This document shows, in pieces, positions 1-9,278 of a stretch of 64,000 nt of DNA. The stretch comes from Planctomycetaceae bacterium. GTDB taxonomy: Bacteria; Planctomycetota; Planctomycetia; Planctomycetales; Planctomycetaceae. The notes beneath the pieces are model-generated. The model was given only the letters and a program-made list of their open reading frames with translations. It ran no database searches and had not been told where the DNA came from. Numbering within the stretch: the stretch's first letter is position 1; each line of letters begins with the position of its first letter. The position numbers and the translations under genes were made by a program. The stretch lies in NCBI GenBank assembly GCA_024742875.1, contig JANSXP010000039.1, positions 1 to 64,000 of the forward strand, given 5' to 3'.

Positions 1-378
1 GGTCAGCGTCCAGTCACCCACCTTTTGTGTCGCTCCAACCGATGTGTCGTCCAGCGTCAGCTTGAGGAAGGGCAGGGCGATGCTGTAGGGCAATTGATCG
101 TAGTTGACGAGCAGCCGGGGCCGTCGTTCGCCAGCGGGAGCAAACGTGCCAAAGCTTTCCGGCCAGGGACAGCCTTCCCGCTCGTCGTCCAGCACACAGA
201 AAAAGGGGGCCGGGCCATCCAGCAGCAGCACCTCAAAATTGCGAAGAACGGCCGATTGTTCACCGGCTGACTGCGACAGGCTGCCGGTGAAACGCACTTC
301 GGACAGTTGGTTGTCGTGGCCTGTTGCCGTGTCGAGCCACAGTCCGGCCAGCACAAGGCAGAGAATTGGTTGTCTCAT
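1..378 (-). CDS. Secreted protein of unknown function, partial (C-terminus off the left edge)
   Basis: An open frame of 126 codons starts at the ATG at 378-376 and is still open at position 1. The N-terminus looks like a Sec signal peptide: MRQP, then a hydrophobic run (ILCLVLAGLWL) and a likely cleavage site near TATG/HD around residue 20. The rest is soluble-looking, with hydrophobic beta-like stretches (residues about 47-60 and 95-110), and has no motif I can name. It is divergent from the kinase gene to its right. Function is not recognised; that it is a real exported protein is inferred from the signal peptide and the unbroken frame. Confidence 0.6.
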   Translation of the reverse strand, partial: MRQPILCLVLAGLWLDTATGHDNQLSEVRFTGSLSQSAGEQSAVLRNFEVLLLDGPAPFFCVLDDEREGCPWPESFGTFAPAGERRPRLLVNYDQLPYSIALPFLKLTLDDTSVGATQKVGDWTLT

Positions 379-713
379 GCGAATCACCCTGCTTTCCACG
401 ACTCGGTTTCCTGCCGCGTGCACGAAATCCGCCTCGTCGACGAATCACTATGTCACAATGTTCGAGGCGACGCAATCAGGGGGCACCCTCTGTACGCAGC
501 AGGCCCGCTGTCGGGTTTTGTGGCAAATTGGCAACGTTTCGTCCGGTTTTAACACGGAATAGCCTTCGCATCCCATTCGGACGGTAAGCTATACTTGAGG
601 GTGCGCCCGAGCGGTTTTTGCAGGGGCGCATGCAAAGAGCAACAGATGACGCACAGACCATACGGGCTGAATTCCCTCGTGCGGATGTGCAGGACCTGCA
701 GGAGTGGACATCG
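379..713. other. Divergent intergenic region
   Basis: This 335-bp stretch separates the partial minus-strand gene from the preferred start of the plus-strand kinase. Short frames cross it on both strands, but none has recognisable composition or a ribosome binding site. It should hold the divergent promoters. I could not identify a convincing -35/-10 pair. If the kinase starts at the ATG at 630, the gap is correspondingly shorter. Confidence 0.4.
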
Positions 714-2195
714 ATGTCAGAAGAGATGATGGTTGGCGGCTATGAGCTCCGCAACTGCGTAGCGTCCGGCAGCACCACCCAGATCTGGGAAGTTTCCGCC
801 CAGGGTTCGCCCATGCAGCTGGCGATGAAGCTGATGCTGGACGAGCATCGCAAGAACTCGGCCGAACGCGCCGTGCTTAAGCACGAGTTCAAAATCGGAA
901 AGCTGATGGAGCATCCGTCGTTTTTGCGATTTCACGAGATCGAAATCAACCGCGATCACTCGTTTTTCGTGATGGACTATTTTCGATCGCCCTCTTTGAA
1001 GACACACATCACGGCCAATCTTCCCGCTGTGCAGAGCGCTTTGCCCAAGTTGGCGGAGTCCCTGACGATGGGATTTCACTTCATGCATGAACTGGGTTGG
1101 CTGCATCGCGACATCAAGCCTGACAATGTGCTGGTTAACAAAGCGGGTGAAGCGCGGATTATTGACTTCTCTCTGTCGTGTCGTGTTGCCAGTGGGCTGG
1201 GCAAGCTGTTTGGCAAGACCAAGCAAATTCAGGGCACGCGAACATACATCGCGCCGGAAACCATCCTGAAGAAAAAGCCAACACCGCAGACGGACATGTA
1301 CAGTCTGGGCGTGACGCTGTTTGAAGTGATGACGGGCGTGCCTGTATTCGCCGGCGATTCGCCCAATGCGCTGCTGAAAAAACATTTGGGTGAGGATGCT
1401 GTGGCTCCGTCGGTATTTAACGACAACGTCACCAAAGAAGTGGACCGAGTGATCCTGCGGATGCTGGAAAAGAAACCCGAGAAGCGTTTCGAATCCATGC
1501 AGGAAGTGAATCAGGCGCTGCGCAGCTGTCGATTCTTTGAGAAGGACCCGCTGGAACTGCTGGAAGAAAAGAAGGCCGAAGCCAAGCGACTGGCGGCGGA
1601 GTCTGTGGATGTGCGTCTGGACAGTCGGGCGGATGCCGATCGTACGGCGCGGGGCATCAAAGCGCCGGCCAAGGTGAAAAAGAAAGTGAAGATCAATCCG
1701 CGTCTGCTCAAGGAAGAGGAAGAACGCAAAGCCCGCGAAGCAGGGCAGGGGGGCGCCGCTCCGCAAATGCCTGGGGCCATGCCACAGATGCCCCCCATGG
1801 GCGTTCCGCAGATGCCGATGCCACAAATGCCCATGCAGCCCATGATGCCCGGCGTGATGCCTGGCATGGTTCCCCCGGGAATGCCGCAGCCGGGGATGGG
1901 AATGCCGGGTATGCCGATGCCCGGTCAGCCCATGATGCCGGGGCAAATGCCGGGGCAAATGCCGGGGCAGGTACCGGGCCAGCCCATGATGCCCGGTCAG
2001 CCTGCCGCTTACCCTCCACAGCAGCCGGTCGCCCCGCAGCAGCCCGTTCCGCAGGCCCCGGTCGCCCAGCAGCCTGCTGCAGCGCCGCCGGCCCCCGCGC
2101 CGCCAGCACCGACTGCCGCTGAGCCGCCGAAAGAGGCGGAAAATGTCACCACCGAGGACATGATCGATTTGATGTCACAGCTCGACATCGAATAG
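714..2195 (+). CDS. Serine/threonine protein kinase with Met/Pro-rich C-terminal tail
   Basis: An eukaryotic-type Ser/Thr kinase of 493 aa from the ATG at 714, which has GGAG nine bases upstream; in-frame ATG 630 and TTG 618 are alternatives. Visible motifs are a poor glycine loop (about 17-25), the ATP-binding Lys39, the HRDIKPDN catalytic loop (Asp133), an APE motif near 180 and DMYSLG near 194. The metal-binding DFG is DFS (151-153), a glycine-to-serine change that may lower activity. After about residue 340 the protein is a basic/charged linker followed by a low-complexity region rich in MPGQ, QMP and QP(V/A), ending in an acidic helix. There is no membrane segment, so it is probably cytoplasmic. 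The tail may be a protein-interaction surface. Substrates are unknown. Confidence 0.9.
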   Translation: MSEEMMVGGYELRNCVASGSTTQIWEVSAQGSPMQLAMKLMLDEHRKNSAERAVLKHEFKIGKLMEHPSFLRFHEIEINRDHSFFVMDYFRSPSLKTHITANLPAVQSALPKLAESLTMGFHFMHELGWLHRDIKPDNVLVNKAGEARIIDFSLSCRVASGLGKLFGKTKQIQGTRTYIAPETILKKKPTPQTDMYSLGVTLFEVMTGVPVFAGDSPNALLKKHLGEDAVAPSVFNDNVTKEVDRVILRMLEKKPEKRFESMQEVNQALRSCRFFEKDPLELLEEKKAEAKRLAAESVDVRLDSRADADRTARGIKAPAKVKKKVKINPRLLKEEEERKAREAGQGGAAPQMPGAMPQMPPMGVPQMPMPQMPMQPMMPGVMPGMVPPGMPQPGMGMPGMPMPGQPMMPGQMPGQMPGQVPGQPMMPGQPAAYPPQQPVAPQQPVPQAPVAQQPAAAPPAPAPPAPTAAEPPKEAENVTTEDMIDLMSQLDIE

Positions 2196-2310
2196 CTTCG
2201 ACTTCGCGGGGAAAACAGGCAGACTCAAGTTTCCGTCGTCTCAGTTGGCGTGTATCCTTTACTCGCGCCGCTTTGCGCACTGCGTCTGTCTTGAATCTGC
2301 GAAAAAGCCC

Positions 2311-3276
2311 ATGTCGTCACCGCAACCTTTGCCGTTCGAAAAACCTATCTACGAGCTCGAAGACCAGCTTTCTCGCCTGGAATCGGAGCCCAATCCCACG
2401 CCAGCCGTTCAGGAAAGCATCCAGCGGATGCGGGTGGAAGTGACGCAGATGACGCGTGAACGGTATGAGAATCTTGACCCGTGGGAAGTGGTGCAGGTAT
2501 CCCGCCATCAGGATCGTCCGCAGACCGCCGACTACATTGAACTGGTGTTTGATGAATTTGTTGAACTGCATGGTGATAAGTCATTCGGTGATGACCGCGC
2601 TCTGATCACTGGATTTGCCAAACTGGACGGTCGCAAAGTGATGCTTGTCGGTCACCAGAAAGGGCGGACGCTTAAGGAACGCAACGAGTGCCTGTATGGG
2701 TGCGCTCATCCGGAAGGCTACCGTAAAGCGATGGCGAAGATGGAGATGGCGTCGCGTTATGGGCTTCCGATCGTGTGTCTGATTGACACGCCGGGTGCCT
2801 ATCCGGGTGTCGGTGCGGAGGAGCGTGGGCAGGCCTATAACATTGCTCTAAACCTGCGTGAGATGTCGACGCTGGAAGTTCCGATTGTCTGTGTGGTGAT
2901 TGGGGAAGGGGGCTCTGGCGGCGCACTGGGAATTGGCATTGGTGATCACGTGGCCGTGCTTCAGAACGCATACTACAGCGTGATCAGTCCGGAGGGTTGT
3001 GCTGGGATTCTTTGGAAGCATTCCGATCAGGCTCCCAAGGCGGCCAAGGCGCTGAAGTTCACCAGTCGCAATTTGATGGAACTGGGTGTGATTGACGAAG
3101 TGATTCCCGAGCCGCTGGGCGGCGCCCACCGTAACCACCGTCAGATGGCGATGAATCTGAAGGGCAGCCTTGTCGCCGCCTTCCAGGAACTGGAGTCGAT
3201 TCCGAAAGACGACCTGGTGGACCGACGCTACGACCGGTTTCGCCGCATCGGCGTATTTGAAGAAGGCGTTGTCTAA
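2311..3276 (+). CDS. accA: Acetyl-CoA carboxylase carboxyltransferase subunit alpha
   Basis: AccA, 321 aa, near the usual family length. With AccD it forms the carboxyltransferase that moves the carboxyl group from carboxybiotin to acetyl-CoA, the committed step of fatty acid synthesis. The N-terminus (PFEKPIYELE) and the core stretches DRPQTADYI, HGDKSFGDD, GHQKGR, DTPGAYPG and the glycine-rich GEGGSGGALGIG are family hallmarks. The ATG at 2311 is chosen because the family starts just before the FEKPI helix; a TTG at 2245 would add 22 unlike residues. It follows the kinase gene by about 115 bp. No accD is seen in this window. Confidence 0.97.
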   Translation: MSSPQPLPFEKPIYELEDQLSRLESEPNPTPAVQESIQRMRVEVTQMTRERYENLDPWEVVQVSRHQDRPQTADYIELVFDEFVELHGDKSFGDDRALITGFAKLDGRKVMLVGHQKGRTLKERNECLYGCAHPEGYRKAMAKMEMASRYGLPIVCLIDTPGAYPGVGAEERGQAYNIALNLREMSTLEVPIVCVVIGEGGSGGALGIGIGDHVAVLQNAYYSVISPEGCAGILWKHSDQAPKAAKALKFTSRNLMELGVIDEVIPEPLGGAHRNHRQMAMNLKGSLVAAFQELESIPKDDLVDRRYDRFRRIGVFEEGVV

Positions 3277-3376
3277 GGCACGCCTGCTGCCAGGCCAGGG
3301 GGCCGACGCCGGCACGTATCTCCCCTGGCGGGAGCCGGCGAATCGGCCTGATCCTGTCGTGGCAGTCAGGAGTCTG

Positions 3377-4471
3377 CTATTCGGTCAGCAGTTCTACCAT
3401 CGCGGCTCCCATGGCCAGTCCCACATTCATGTAGGTCTTGGCATTGCCACCGTAGTGTCCGTTAGAGGCCCCGCCCATACTCAGCGGGTTGGTGTAAACG
3501 GTCGCCACGTCGCCTTTCAGGGCCGGATATTTTGACGCATCGCTGATTGCCAGCATCGCATCCAGAATCAGCTTTTCATTCCCCGTTGCCTGCTCGCGAT
3601 CTGTTTGCCCCAGGGTGGCGCAAACGAATTTGGCATCTGGTGCGTTGAAGTCCTTTCGCAGAGCGGAAATCAGGTTGTTCAGATTGTGCTCATACATGGC
3701 CGCATGCCCTTCGTTGTAGCGGTCCTTGTCGCCCTGCCACCAGAGGAAGCCGGCAACTTCGTAGCCTTTGGCATCGGGGTAGTACTTGTCGAGATTTCTG
3801 AGTACGTCTTTAGCGCGGGCCACGTCGCCGTCGTACTGCACGCCCGCTTTCCAGCCGATTGGTTCAGGTTCCGTTCCCTTCTCCCAACTCAGTGGGCTCT
3901 CGCCGTAACCAGCATAGACGTACGTTTTTTTTTCGGTCGACTTGTTTTTCCGATTCCTCACCTCCAGTTCGTACTCGTACGAAGGGCTGCCGGGCGGCAG
4001 CAGATCCCAGCCAAGGCTGCGGTTACCGATCGAGCTTTTCAGAATCAGCACAGGTTCATCCAGCGCGTTGCCAAGCTGATGGCCGATACCCGTTTCGATG
4101 CCAATCTTATTTCCGGAGACAGTCAGCCAGTCATTGCGTTTCACACCTCCGCGGCCGCCTGGCCCCCCGCTGCCCATGACGTGAACGTTGCGAACATCGC
4201 GTCTTTCCGTCCACTTGCCGGCGTCATCCACCATGAACGGATAAAGCCCTTCGGTTCCCACGGCGTATTCCAGCGAGCCTTCCGTGTCTCCTTTGACCTT
4301 TCCCATTTCCAGTGTATTGGACTGCCCCATGATGATGAAGACTTTCACCTTTTGAGACAGATCAGCCGGTTTGCCGTCGGGATCGGGAAGCTCATCGGCA
4401 ACCGTCGTCCAGGCGAAGAGTGTCGGCAGAGCGAGAGCGAGAATGCGTGTCACAGCTGGGCGTCTTTTCAT
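3377..4471 (-). CDS. Secreted SASA-type (sialate O-acetylesterase-like) esterase
   Basis: An exported esterase of 364 aa in the SGNH/SASA carbohydrate-esterase group. The ATG at 4471 is followed by MKRRPAVTRILALALPTLFA, a Sec signal peptide. The nucleophile block is FIIMGQSN (about residues 43-50), and VLILKSSIGNRSLGWDLLPPG and FLWWQGDKDR match conserved blocks of the family; the last is the usual WQGE-type motif with D in place of E. Many planctomycetes carry such enzymes to remove acetyl groups from polysaccharides. Frames extending to 4681 lack a signal peptide at their start and are less likely. The gene converges with accA. Substrate is not predictable. Confidence 0.85.
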   Translation of the reverse strand: MKRRPAVTRILALALPTLFAWTTVADELPDPDGKPADLSQKVKVFIIMGQSNTLEMGKVKGDTEGSLEYAVGTEGLYPFMVDDAGKWTERRDVRNVHVMGSGGPGGRGGVKRNDWLTVSGNKIGIETGIGHQLGNALDEPVLILKSSIGNRSLGWDLLPPGSPSYEYELEVRNRKNKSTEKKTYVYAGYGESPLSWEKGTEPEPIGWKAGVQYDGDVARAKDVLRNLDKYYPDAKGYEVAGFLWWQGDKDRYNEGHAAMYEHNLNNLISALRKDFNAPDAKFVCATLGQTDREQATGNEKLILDAMLAISDASKYPALKGDVATVYTNPLSMGGASNGHYGGNAKTYMNVGLAMGAAMVELLTE

Positions 4472-4781
4472 CGTGGTTACCTCGACGGGGGCGAAATGAG
4501 AATCCCTCATCTTAGCAGGCTGGTACGCACGTGGAACTGATGTGAGCTGACACTCAAAGCGTCGCACACAGACCACCCCAGTGGCTGACTTTCCGTGAGT
4601 CGGACGGTCGGCGAATCGAGGGGCGTCTGGACACGGGAAATTTTCTGGAATGTTGGCGGATTGTGCGTACAAAAACGCCACCAGAGCAGATGAATAGGCA
4701 GAGCAATCCCGGACGCGGAGTTGCCCCGATTATGTGATGTGTCTCGCAGGTTGAGCCGGTTGGACTGACCGGACGGTTCAA

Positions 4782-5567
4782 ATGATGAGGCATGCTGGCT
4801 GGCCCGATATGCAGATTTCACTGGACCTGATTTACAAACTTGCCGGACTGGCTGTGGGCGTTGCGGCCATGGTGTTCGGTTACGTGCTGTACCTGCGCGG
4901 GCTCGCTCAGGCGGCCACCGGGCGAACGGCGTCGGCTCGCGGCGAGGCCTGGCCGCCATCCCGCGCTGCTCTGGGGCCTCCGCTGGTGTTTGGGCTTCTC
5001 GGGCTACTCGCCATTTTGGCTCCGTTTCTCTGGCGGGCGACAGCAGATTCGGGGACCACTTTGAGTTCTCAGACGCCGCCCACGCACCCGGAATACGAAA
5101 TCGACAGCGAGCAGATCGTGATTTCCAACCCTCAGCCAGGGGCGTCGCAGCGGTACCATTCTGTTTTCGTGTGCTACGAAGCGCCGTACCAGCAAATGGC
5201 ACAGGTCATCATTGATCGGCTGGAGCAGGAAGGCGTTCGAACCACCTATTTTCGTGACGCACCGTCCGCCTCACGCTGTTTCGATTACATGCGAACCGGC
5301 CATCTGAGTTTTGATCGCGTTGTGCTGCTGGGGCCTGATCCTTTTTCGTATTACTACGAAACCACGTTTGGCTCTGAACTTGATAAGCGACCGGGCATGG
5401 TGGTGGGCTTCGCGGGCGAAAACTCCTCTCAGGGGCCATTTCGCAACGGCATTCAGTTTGACCAGGGCTCGCTACACAGCCCGCTGTTCGACGAGAACAT
5501 GAAAAAACTGCTGCGGCGACTGGAACGTCTGATCCCTCAGGCCGCCAAAGGCGCTCCCGGACGCTAG
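4782..5567 (+). CDS. Two-helix membrane protein with a cytoplasmic domain, function unknown
   Basis: A 261-aa frame beginning at ATG 4782 (ATG 4809 is an alternative). Two membrane helices are visible at about residues 17-37 and 66-84, with a basic, Ala-rich loop between. The remaining 175 residues form a soluble alpha/beta-like domain that begins RYHSVFVCYEAPYQQMAQVI. This resembles the start of a TIR fold, but the usual catalytic glutamate region and conserved boxes are not recognisable, so no TIR call is made. The domain ends in a basic helix (LRRLERLIP). It stands alone between two minus-strand genes. Confidence 0.6.
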   Translation: MMRHAGWPDMQISLDLIYKLAGLAVGVAAMVFGYVLYLRGLAQAATGRTASARGEAWPPSRAALGPPLVFGLLGLLAILAPFLWRATADSGTTLSSQTPPTHPEYEIDSEQIVISNPQPGASQRYHSVFVCYEAPYQQMAQVIIDRLEQEGVRTTYFRDAPSASRCFDYMRTGHLSFDRVVLLGPDPFSYYYETTFGSELDKRPGMVVGFAGENSSQGPFRNGIQFDQGSLHSPLFDENMKKLLRRLERLIPQAAKGAPGR

Positions 5568-6033
5568 GTCATGCGGGCCTGTCCCAGCGCCCGTGATGTT
5601 CTACGACACAGTCGGCGTCCGCCAGTCCTGTGCCGCTCCCTTCATGCGAGCTTCAGCGTGCCTCTCTTGCGCGGATTCCGGCCGCCCAGCAGATGAAGTG
5701 GCGTCCAGAGCCCGGGGGACTGGGGCGGGTGGCGGCGATCTCCAAAAGCGATCCCCGGAGGCGGATGGTGGCGTTGCAGGAGCCGATGGCTCGGCCGTCA
5801 TAGTGCTCCGCTGTGTACCCGCCAGCGGGCTCTGTGAAAGCGATCAGCGGCGGTTCAAAAACGGTACCTGCAACGTCCGATAATGTCCGTTATGTTAAGT
5901 TAACGCCGGAAAATGCAGGGGAAATGGATACTCAATTTGCGGTGGCAATCTTTCACTGCCGTTGCAGTGGTGCAACCGTGATTCGCTCCTCTCTGCCGTA
6001 AGTTCCATTTTAGGTGAGGCAGCGGAGCTTCGT
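5568..6033. other. Gene-free intergenic region
   Basis: About 466 bp between the ends of two convergent genes. Small frames occur on both strands, but they are Arg/Ala/Pro-rich, as expected by chance in GC-rich DNA. No hairpin with a T-run, no repeat and no RNA gene was found. Around 5875-5910 there is a short AT-rich patch with the palindrome GTTAAGTTAAC-like sequence; I attach no function to it. Confidence 0.4.
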
Positions 6034-7182
6034 CTAACGCAACGATTCATTCAGGCGATTCTGAAGCTGAGAACTGAGGCTGCGCAAAGAGATGCGGGCC
6101 CGCGACAGCTGCCGCAAAATGCGTTCATCCAGGCGGGTGTCGACCGTGGTGGCCGGATCCGGATCCGACTGCATATTCAGGTCCGCGTACCAGTCCTCCA
6201 GAACGGCCCGCTGCACATCACTGGGCAGCCCCACAAAGTGCTCCTTCGTGCGCTGCACAATCATTTCGCGGTTTTGGTAGATCTCTCCAATCCGCTGCAG
6301 AATTTGGTCCTGACGGCTCTGCTCTGCCGCCTGCCGGGGGTCGGTGGTGGCCTGAGATCCTGATAGAAAGCCGCCCACAATATCGGGGATGTCATAGCCC
6401 AGAGAGCGGCCCAGTCGATCAACTATCTGCTGCCGTTCGGCCGGTGTGGTCTGTGACCATTTCTCCTGCAGCTGAGGGCCGTACTGATCGCGAATGGCCT
6501 GCGGCAGATTCCTCCACAGGGCGTGGAATTCGGGCCCCTGAACGTCCGAATCAGACGCGGGAGTGCCGCCGCCGATGCTGTCGTTGATGGATGGAAACTG
6601 AATCGTCCCCCCCTGCCCGCCTGTCTGTGTCTCCTTGAAGAAATCCACGATTGAGCCTTCGGCCCCCAGCTCTCCCCGCTGGATGCCTTCCAGTTCCGCC
6701 TCGTATTTGACCAGATACTCATGGAAATACTCAGGCGTGATCGGCTTGACGGTGTCCAGAATGTAGCACGCCGCACGACCTGAATTGGAAGAGAGCACGA
6801 CATCCTTGAGTGTGTCCGACAGCGTGAGCGCAAAGAATGTCAGCACCATCGAAAAGGCGACGCCTTTGACCAGGCCCAGTACTCCGCCCAGATGTCGATC
6901 GAAGTCTTTGAATTCGGCCTTTTCCAGCCAGGAATTCATCACTCGGGCCGCCAGAAACGACCCCAGCGAGAAGCCCAGATACAGGATAAACATGGCAATC
7001 CAGTGGCGCAGTGGCTGCTCCACGTTGATCTGCCCCTCGATGGCGGGCGCCAGTTTGTCGGCAAATTTGAAACACAGAATGATGGCGGCAATCCAGGCCA
7101 GCTGGGTCACCAGCCCCTTCTGCGCACCCTGCCATGCGGTGTATGCCAGAATCGCCAGAATGACGAAGTCGTACCAAACCAT
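6034..7182 (-). CDS. CvpA-family membrane protein
   Basis: A 382-aa protein with an N-terminal CvpA (colicin V production) domain. Helices are seen at about residues 4-22, 27-42, 62-85 and 102-127, and the family pattern of a first helix followed by A-Q-K-G-L-V (residues 20-25) is present. The C-terminal 230 residues are soluble, with Gln/Asp-rich stretches (RDQYGPQLQEKW, QQIVDRLG) and no recognised domain; typical CvpA proteins are much shorter, so this is a C-terminal extension. Start is the ATG at 7182. The family's molecular function is poorly known; it has been linked to toxin export and envelope homeostasis. Confidence 0.85.
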   Translation of the reverse strand: MVWYDFVILAILAYTAWQGAQKGLVTQLAWIAAIILCFKFADKLAPAIEGQINVEQPLRHWIAMFILYLGFSLGSFLAARVMNSWLEKAEFKDFDRHLGGVLGLVKGVAFSMVLTFFALTLSDTLKDVVLSSNSGRAACYILDTVKPITPEYFHEYLVKYEAELEGIQRGELGAEGSIVDFFKETQTGGQGGTIQFPSINDSIGGGTPASDSDVQGPEFHALWRNLPQAIRDQYGPQLQEKWSQTTPAERQQIVDRLGRSLGYDIPDIVGGFLSGSQATTDPRQAAEQSRQDQILQRIGEIYQNREMIVQRTKEHFVGLPSDVQRAVLEDWYADLNMQSDPDPATTVDTRLDERILRQLSRARISLRSLSSQLQNRLNESLR

Positions 7183-7508
7183 GCTCTGTGCTCGAATTCA
7201 TTCCGTTGAAACACGTCTGCCCGCAACCGCGAACTATAGGTGGTCTGTGGTACCCGGGGAACCCGAATTGTCTGGCTGATTCCGATTCCCCGCATCACCA
7301 GGAATTGGGAGTTGGCAAGCGATTTCTGTGGCAGTCCGTGATTCGGCCGCCATTCGGTGTGAAATGGTGCGGCTTGCTGGATCTGCCAGGTTGTCAGCGA
7401 TCCGCCAGGGCTGTCGCGTTATCGCGAATCCGCCAGATGGGAAAGTTGCTGGGGCATGTCCTTGCGACGGTGCGATGCCCCTGGGATCGGGTTGATCGGT
7501 CTGCCGGG
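7183..7508. other. Intergenic region upstream of the cvpA-like gene
   Basis: About 326 bp between the cvpA-like start and the dtd stop, both on the minus strand. It should contain the cvpA-like promoter. I saw no T-tailed hairpin, no repeat and no coding frame with believable composition. Confidence 0.4.
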
Positions 7509-7955
7509 TCACAGCCCTGGCGATTCCACAATCAGTGTGACGGGGCCGTCGTTGGTTAGCTTCACCTGCATGTCTGCCTGGAAGATGCCAGTCTCCACCG
7601 TTACGCCCAGGCCGCGAAGCTCGGCCACGAAGCTTTCGTAAAGGCTCCTTGCCTGGTCGGGGCGAGCGGCCGCCACAAAACTGGGGCGACGGCCTTTGCG
7701 ACAGTCGCCATACAGCGTGAACTGACTGACGACCAGCGCTGCGCCGTTTACCTGGCTCAGGTCCAGATTCATTTTGCCGTCGTCGTCTTCAAAGACGCGC
7801 AGGCCGGCCACTTTGCCGGCCGTCCAGATCACATCGTCCTGCGTGTCCGTTTGATTAACGCCCAGCAGGATCAAAAATCCTCGCTCAATGGCTCCGGTGA
7901 CGTCACCGTCGACGGTGACGGACGCCTGACTGACACGTTGAATGACGGCTCGCAT
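7509..7955 (-). CDS. dtd: D-aminoacyl-tRNA deacylase
   Basis: DTD, 148 aa, the standard family size. It hydrolyses D-amino acids (and glycine mischarged on tRNA-Ala) from tRNA, in the cytoplasm. The N-terminus [13 protein letters not shown] and the two active-site motifs are intact: SQFTL at residues 77-81 and TNDGPVT at 134-140, which carries the Gly-cisPro pair used for chirality checking. Start is ATG 7955. The gene lies about 100 bp downstream of the rRNA methyltransferase gene on the same strand and may share its transcript. Confidence 0.97.
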   Translation of the reverse strand: MRAVIQRVSQASVTVDGDVTGAIERGFLILLGVNQTDTQDDVIWTAGKVAGLRVFEDDDGKMNLDLSQVNGAALVVSQFTLYGDCRKGRRPSFVAAARPDQARSLYESFVAELRGLGVTVETGIFQADMQVKLTNDGPVTLIVESPGL

Positions 7956-8057
7956 AGGGCGGACTCGAACAGGTGGACGTGGACCGATGGAGTTGGACAG
8001 AAGGAATCAGGGCAGAGGAAGGCAGGGGGCGGCGGCAAATCGAAATCGGCAGACGGC

Positions 8058-9278
8058 TCACATCACCCGGCAGATATAAGTCTTCAGGTATTCAGATTCC
8101 GGACAGCAGGCGGCAATCGGATGATCGGCGGGGTGACCGTGCTGCTCGAGGATCTGGATATCCCGGCGGGTCACGCGCGACACTTCGGCCAGCATCGAGA
8201 CGAAATCCGCCCGACCAACATGTCCCGAGCAACTGCACGTCACCAGAATGCCGCCGGGGCGGAGCACACGTACGCCCAACTGATTGAACCGCTGATAGCC
8301 CTTGAGTGCCCGCGACACTCCGTTGCGTGTTCGCGCCAGCTTGGGCGGATCGAGAATCACCATGTCGAACTGCCGTCCGCTCTCAATCATCTGTTCCAGT
8401 TCACTGCGGACGTCATTACGACGAAATTCGATGCGATCGCCCACTTCGTTGGCGGTCGCATTGGTTTGGGCGAGCTCAATAGCCGCGGCAGAAGAATCCA
8501 CGGCCGTCACACTTTTGGCACCGTGCTTCAGCGCCGTGATGCCGAAGCCTCCGGAAAAGCAGAAGGCATCCAGCACGTCCGCGTCTTTGGCAAACCGTGC
8601 GGCCGCCACACGATTGTCCCGCTGGTCCAGATAGCAGCCGGTCTTCTGGCCCTCCTGAATGTCGACTGCGTATCGCGCGCCGTGTTCTGCAATCATCAGC
8701 GGACGCGGGGGCGCTTCGCCAGCCGCCAGGCCATCCGTGGAATCCAGTCCTTCGGCTTCCCGCATGCCTTTCTCCGTTCGCAGCCAGACGCCTTTGGGCT
8801 GCACGAGCGACTGCAAAGCGGCAAGGATCTGTTCACGATACTGATACAGCGCCAGACTGGTGAACTGCACAACCAGGTAGCCGCCGTAGCAGTCCACGAT
8901 GAGGCCCGACAGTCCGTCGCCCTCGCTGAATACCAGGCGACAGCCTGTCTCAGGCGCAGACAGGTCAAACTGCGTTGCTCGCAGGTTGACGGCCTGCGTG
9001 ATTCTGTGTGCCAGAAGTTCGCCGCTGACCGGTGCTGACTGCTCCCACGAGTACAGACGTATGCGAATAATGCTGTGCGGATTCCACAGGCCGTGCGCCA
9101 CGAATTCGCCGTCTGCTGAGACCAGTTCGATCCGAGTGCCGGCGGGCGGCTCCTGTCCGTCGTCAGTCTCCACGCCGGCAATGGCAGATTCAAAAACCCA
9201 CGGATGACGACCGAAAAACGGCATGGCGCGGCGCGGTTTCAGAACGGCGCGAGCTGTCGGCAGAGAGTCAGTCGACAT
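8058..9278 (-). CDS. rlmI: 23S rRNA cytosine-C5 methyltransferase, RlmI family
   Basis: A class I SAM-dependent methyltransferase of 406 aa, close to the length of RlmI, which makes m5C1962 in E. coli 23S rRNA. The N-terminal part (about 10-85, with RHPWVFESAI) fits the PUA domain. A middle region with FSEGDGLSGLIVD and GCYLDQRDNR is characteristic. The Rossmann domain has VLDAFCFSGGFG for SAM binding, ILDPPK, and TCSCSGH, which contains the expected catalytic cysteine. Start is ATG 9278. The family assignment is strong; the exact modified base is inferred. Confidence 0.9.
   Translation of the reverse strand: MSTDSLPTARAVLKPRRAMPFFGRHPWVFESAIAGVETDDGQEPPAGTRIELVSADGEFVAHGLWNPHSIIRIRLYSWEQSAPVSGELLAHRITQAVNLRATQFDLSAPETGCRLVFSEGDGLSGLIVDCYGGYLVVQFTSLALYQYREQILAALQSLVQPKGVWLRTEKGMREAEGLDSTDGLAAGEAPPRPLMIAEHGARYAVDIQEGQKTGCYLDQRDNRVAAARFAKDADVLDAFCFSGGFGITALKHGAKSVTAVDSSAAAIELAQTNATANEVGDRIEFRRNDVRSELEQMIESGRQFDMVILDPPKLARTRNGVSRALKGYQRFNQLGVRVLRPGGILVTCSCSGHVGRADFVSMLAEVSRVTRRDIQILEQHGHPADHPIAACCPESEYLKTYICRVM

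Noticed and set aside
717-1958. 413-aa frame opposite the first kinase
   Set aside because: Its His/Arg-rich, repetitive composition is the antisense image of the kinase's Met/Pro/Gln-rich tail. The kinase motifs on the plus strand are decisive.
3290-3350. GC-rich nested inverted repeat between accA and the esterase gene
   Set aside because: CGCCGGC/GCCGGCG arms with an inner CTCCC/GGGAG are visible, but there is no T-run on either strand, so a terminator call is not supported.
3605-4540. 311-aa plus-strand frame
   Set aside because: It lies opposite the esterase gene; composition fits an antisense shadow.
5150-5560. TIR domain in the 261-aa membrane protein
   Set aside because: Only the first strand resembles a TIR box; the catalytic Glu context and later boxes are absent.
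7851-9038. 395-aa plus-strand frame
   Set aside because: It lies opposite dtd and the rlmI-like gene, both with clear family motifs, and has no motif of its own.
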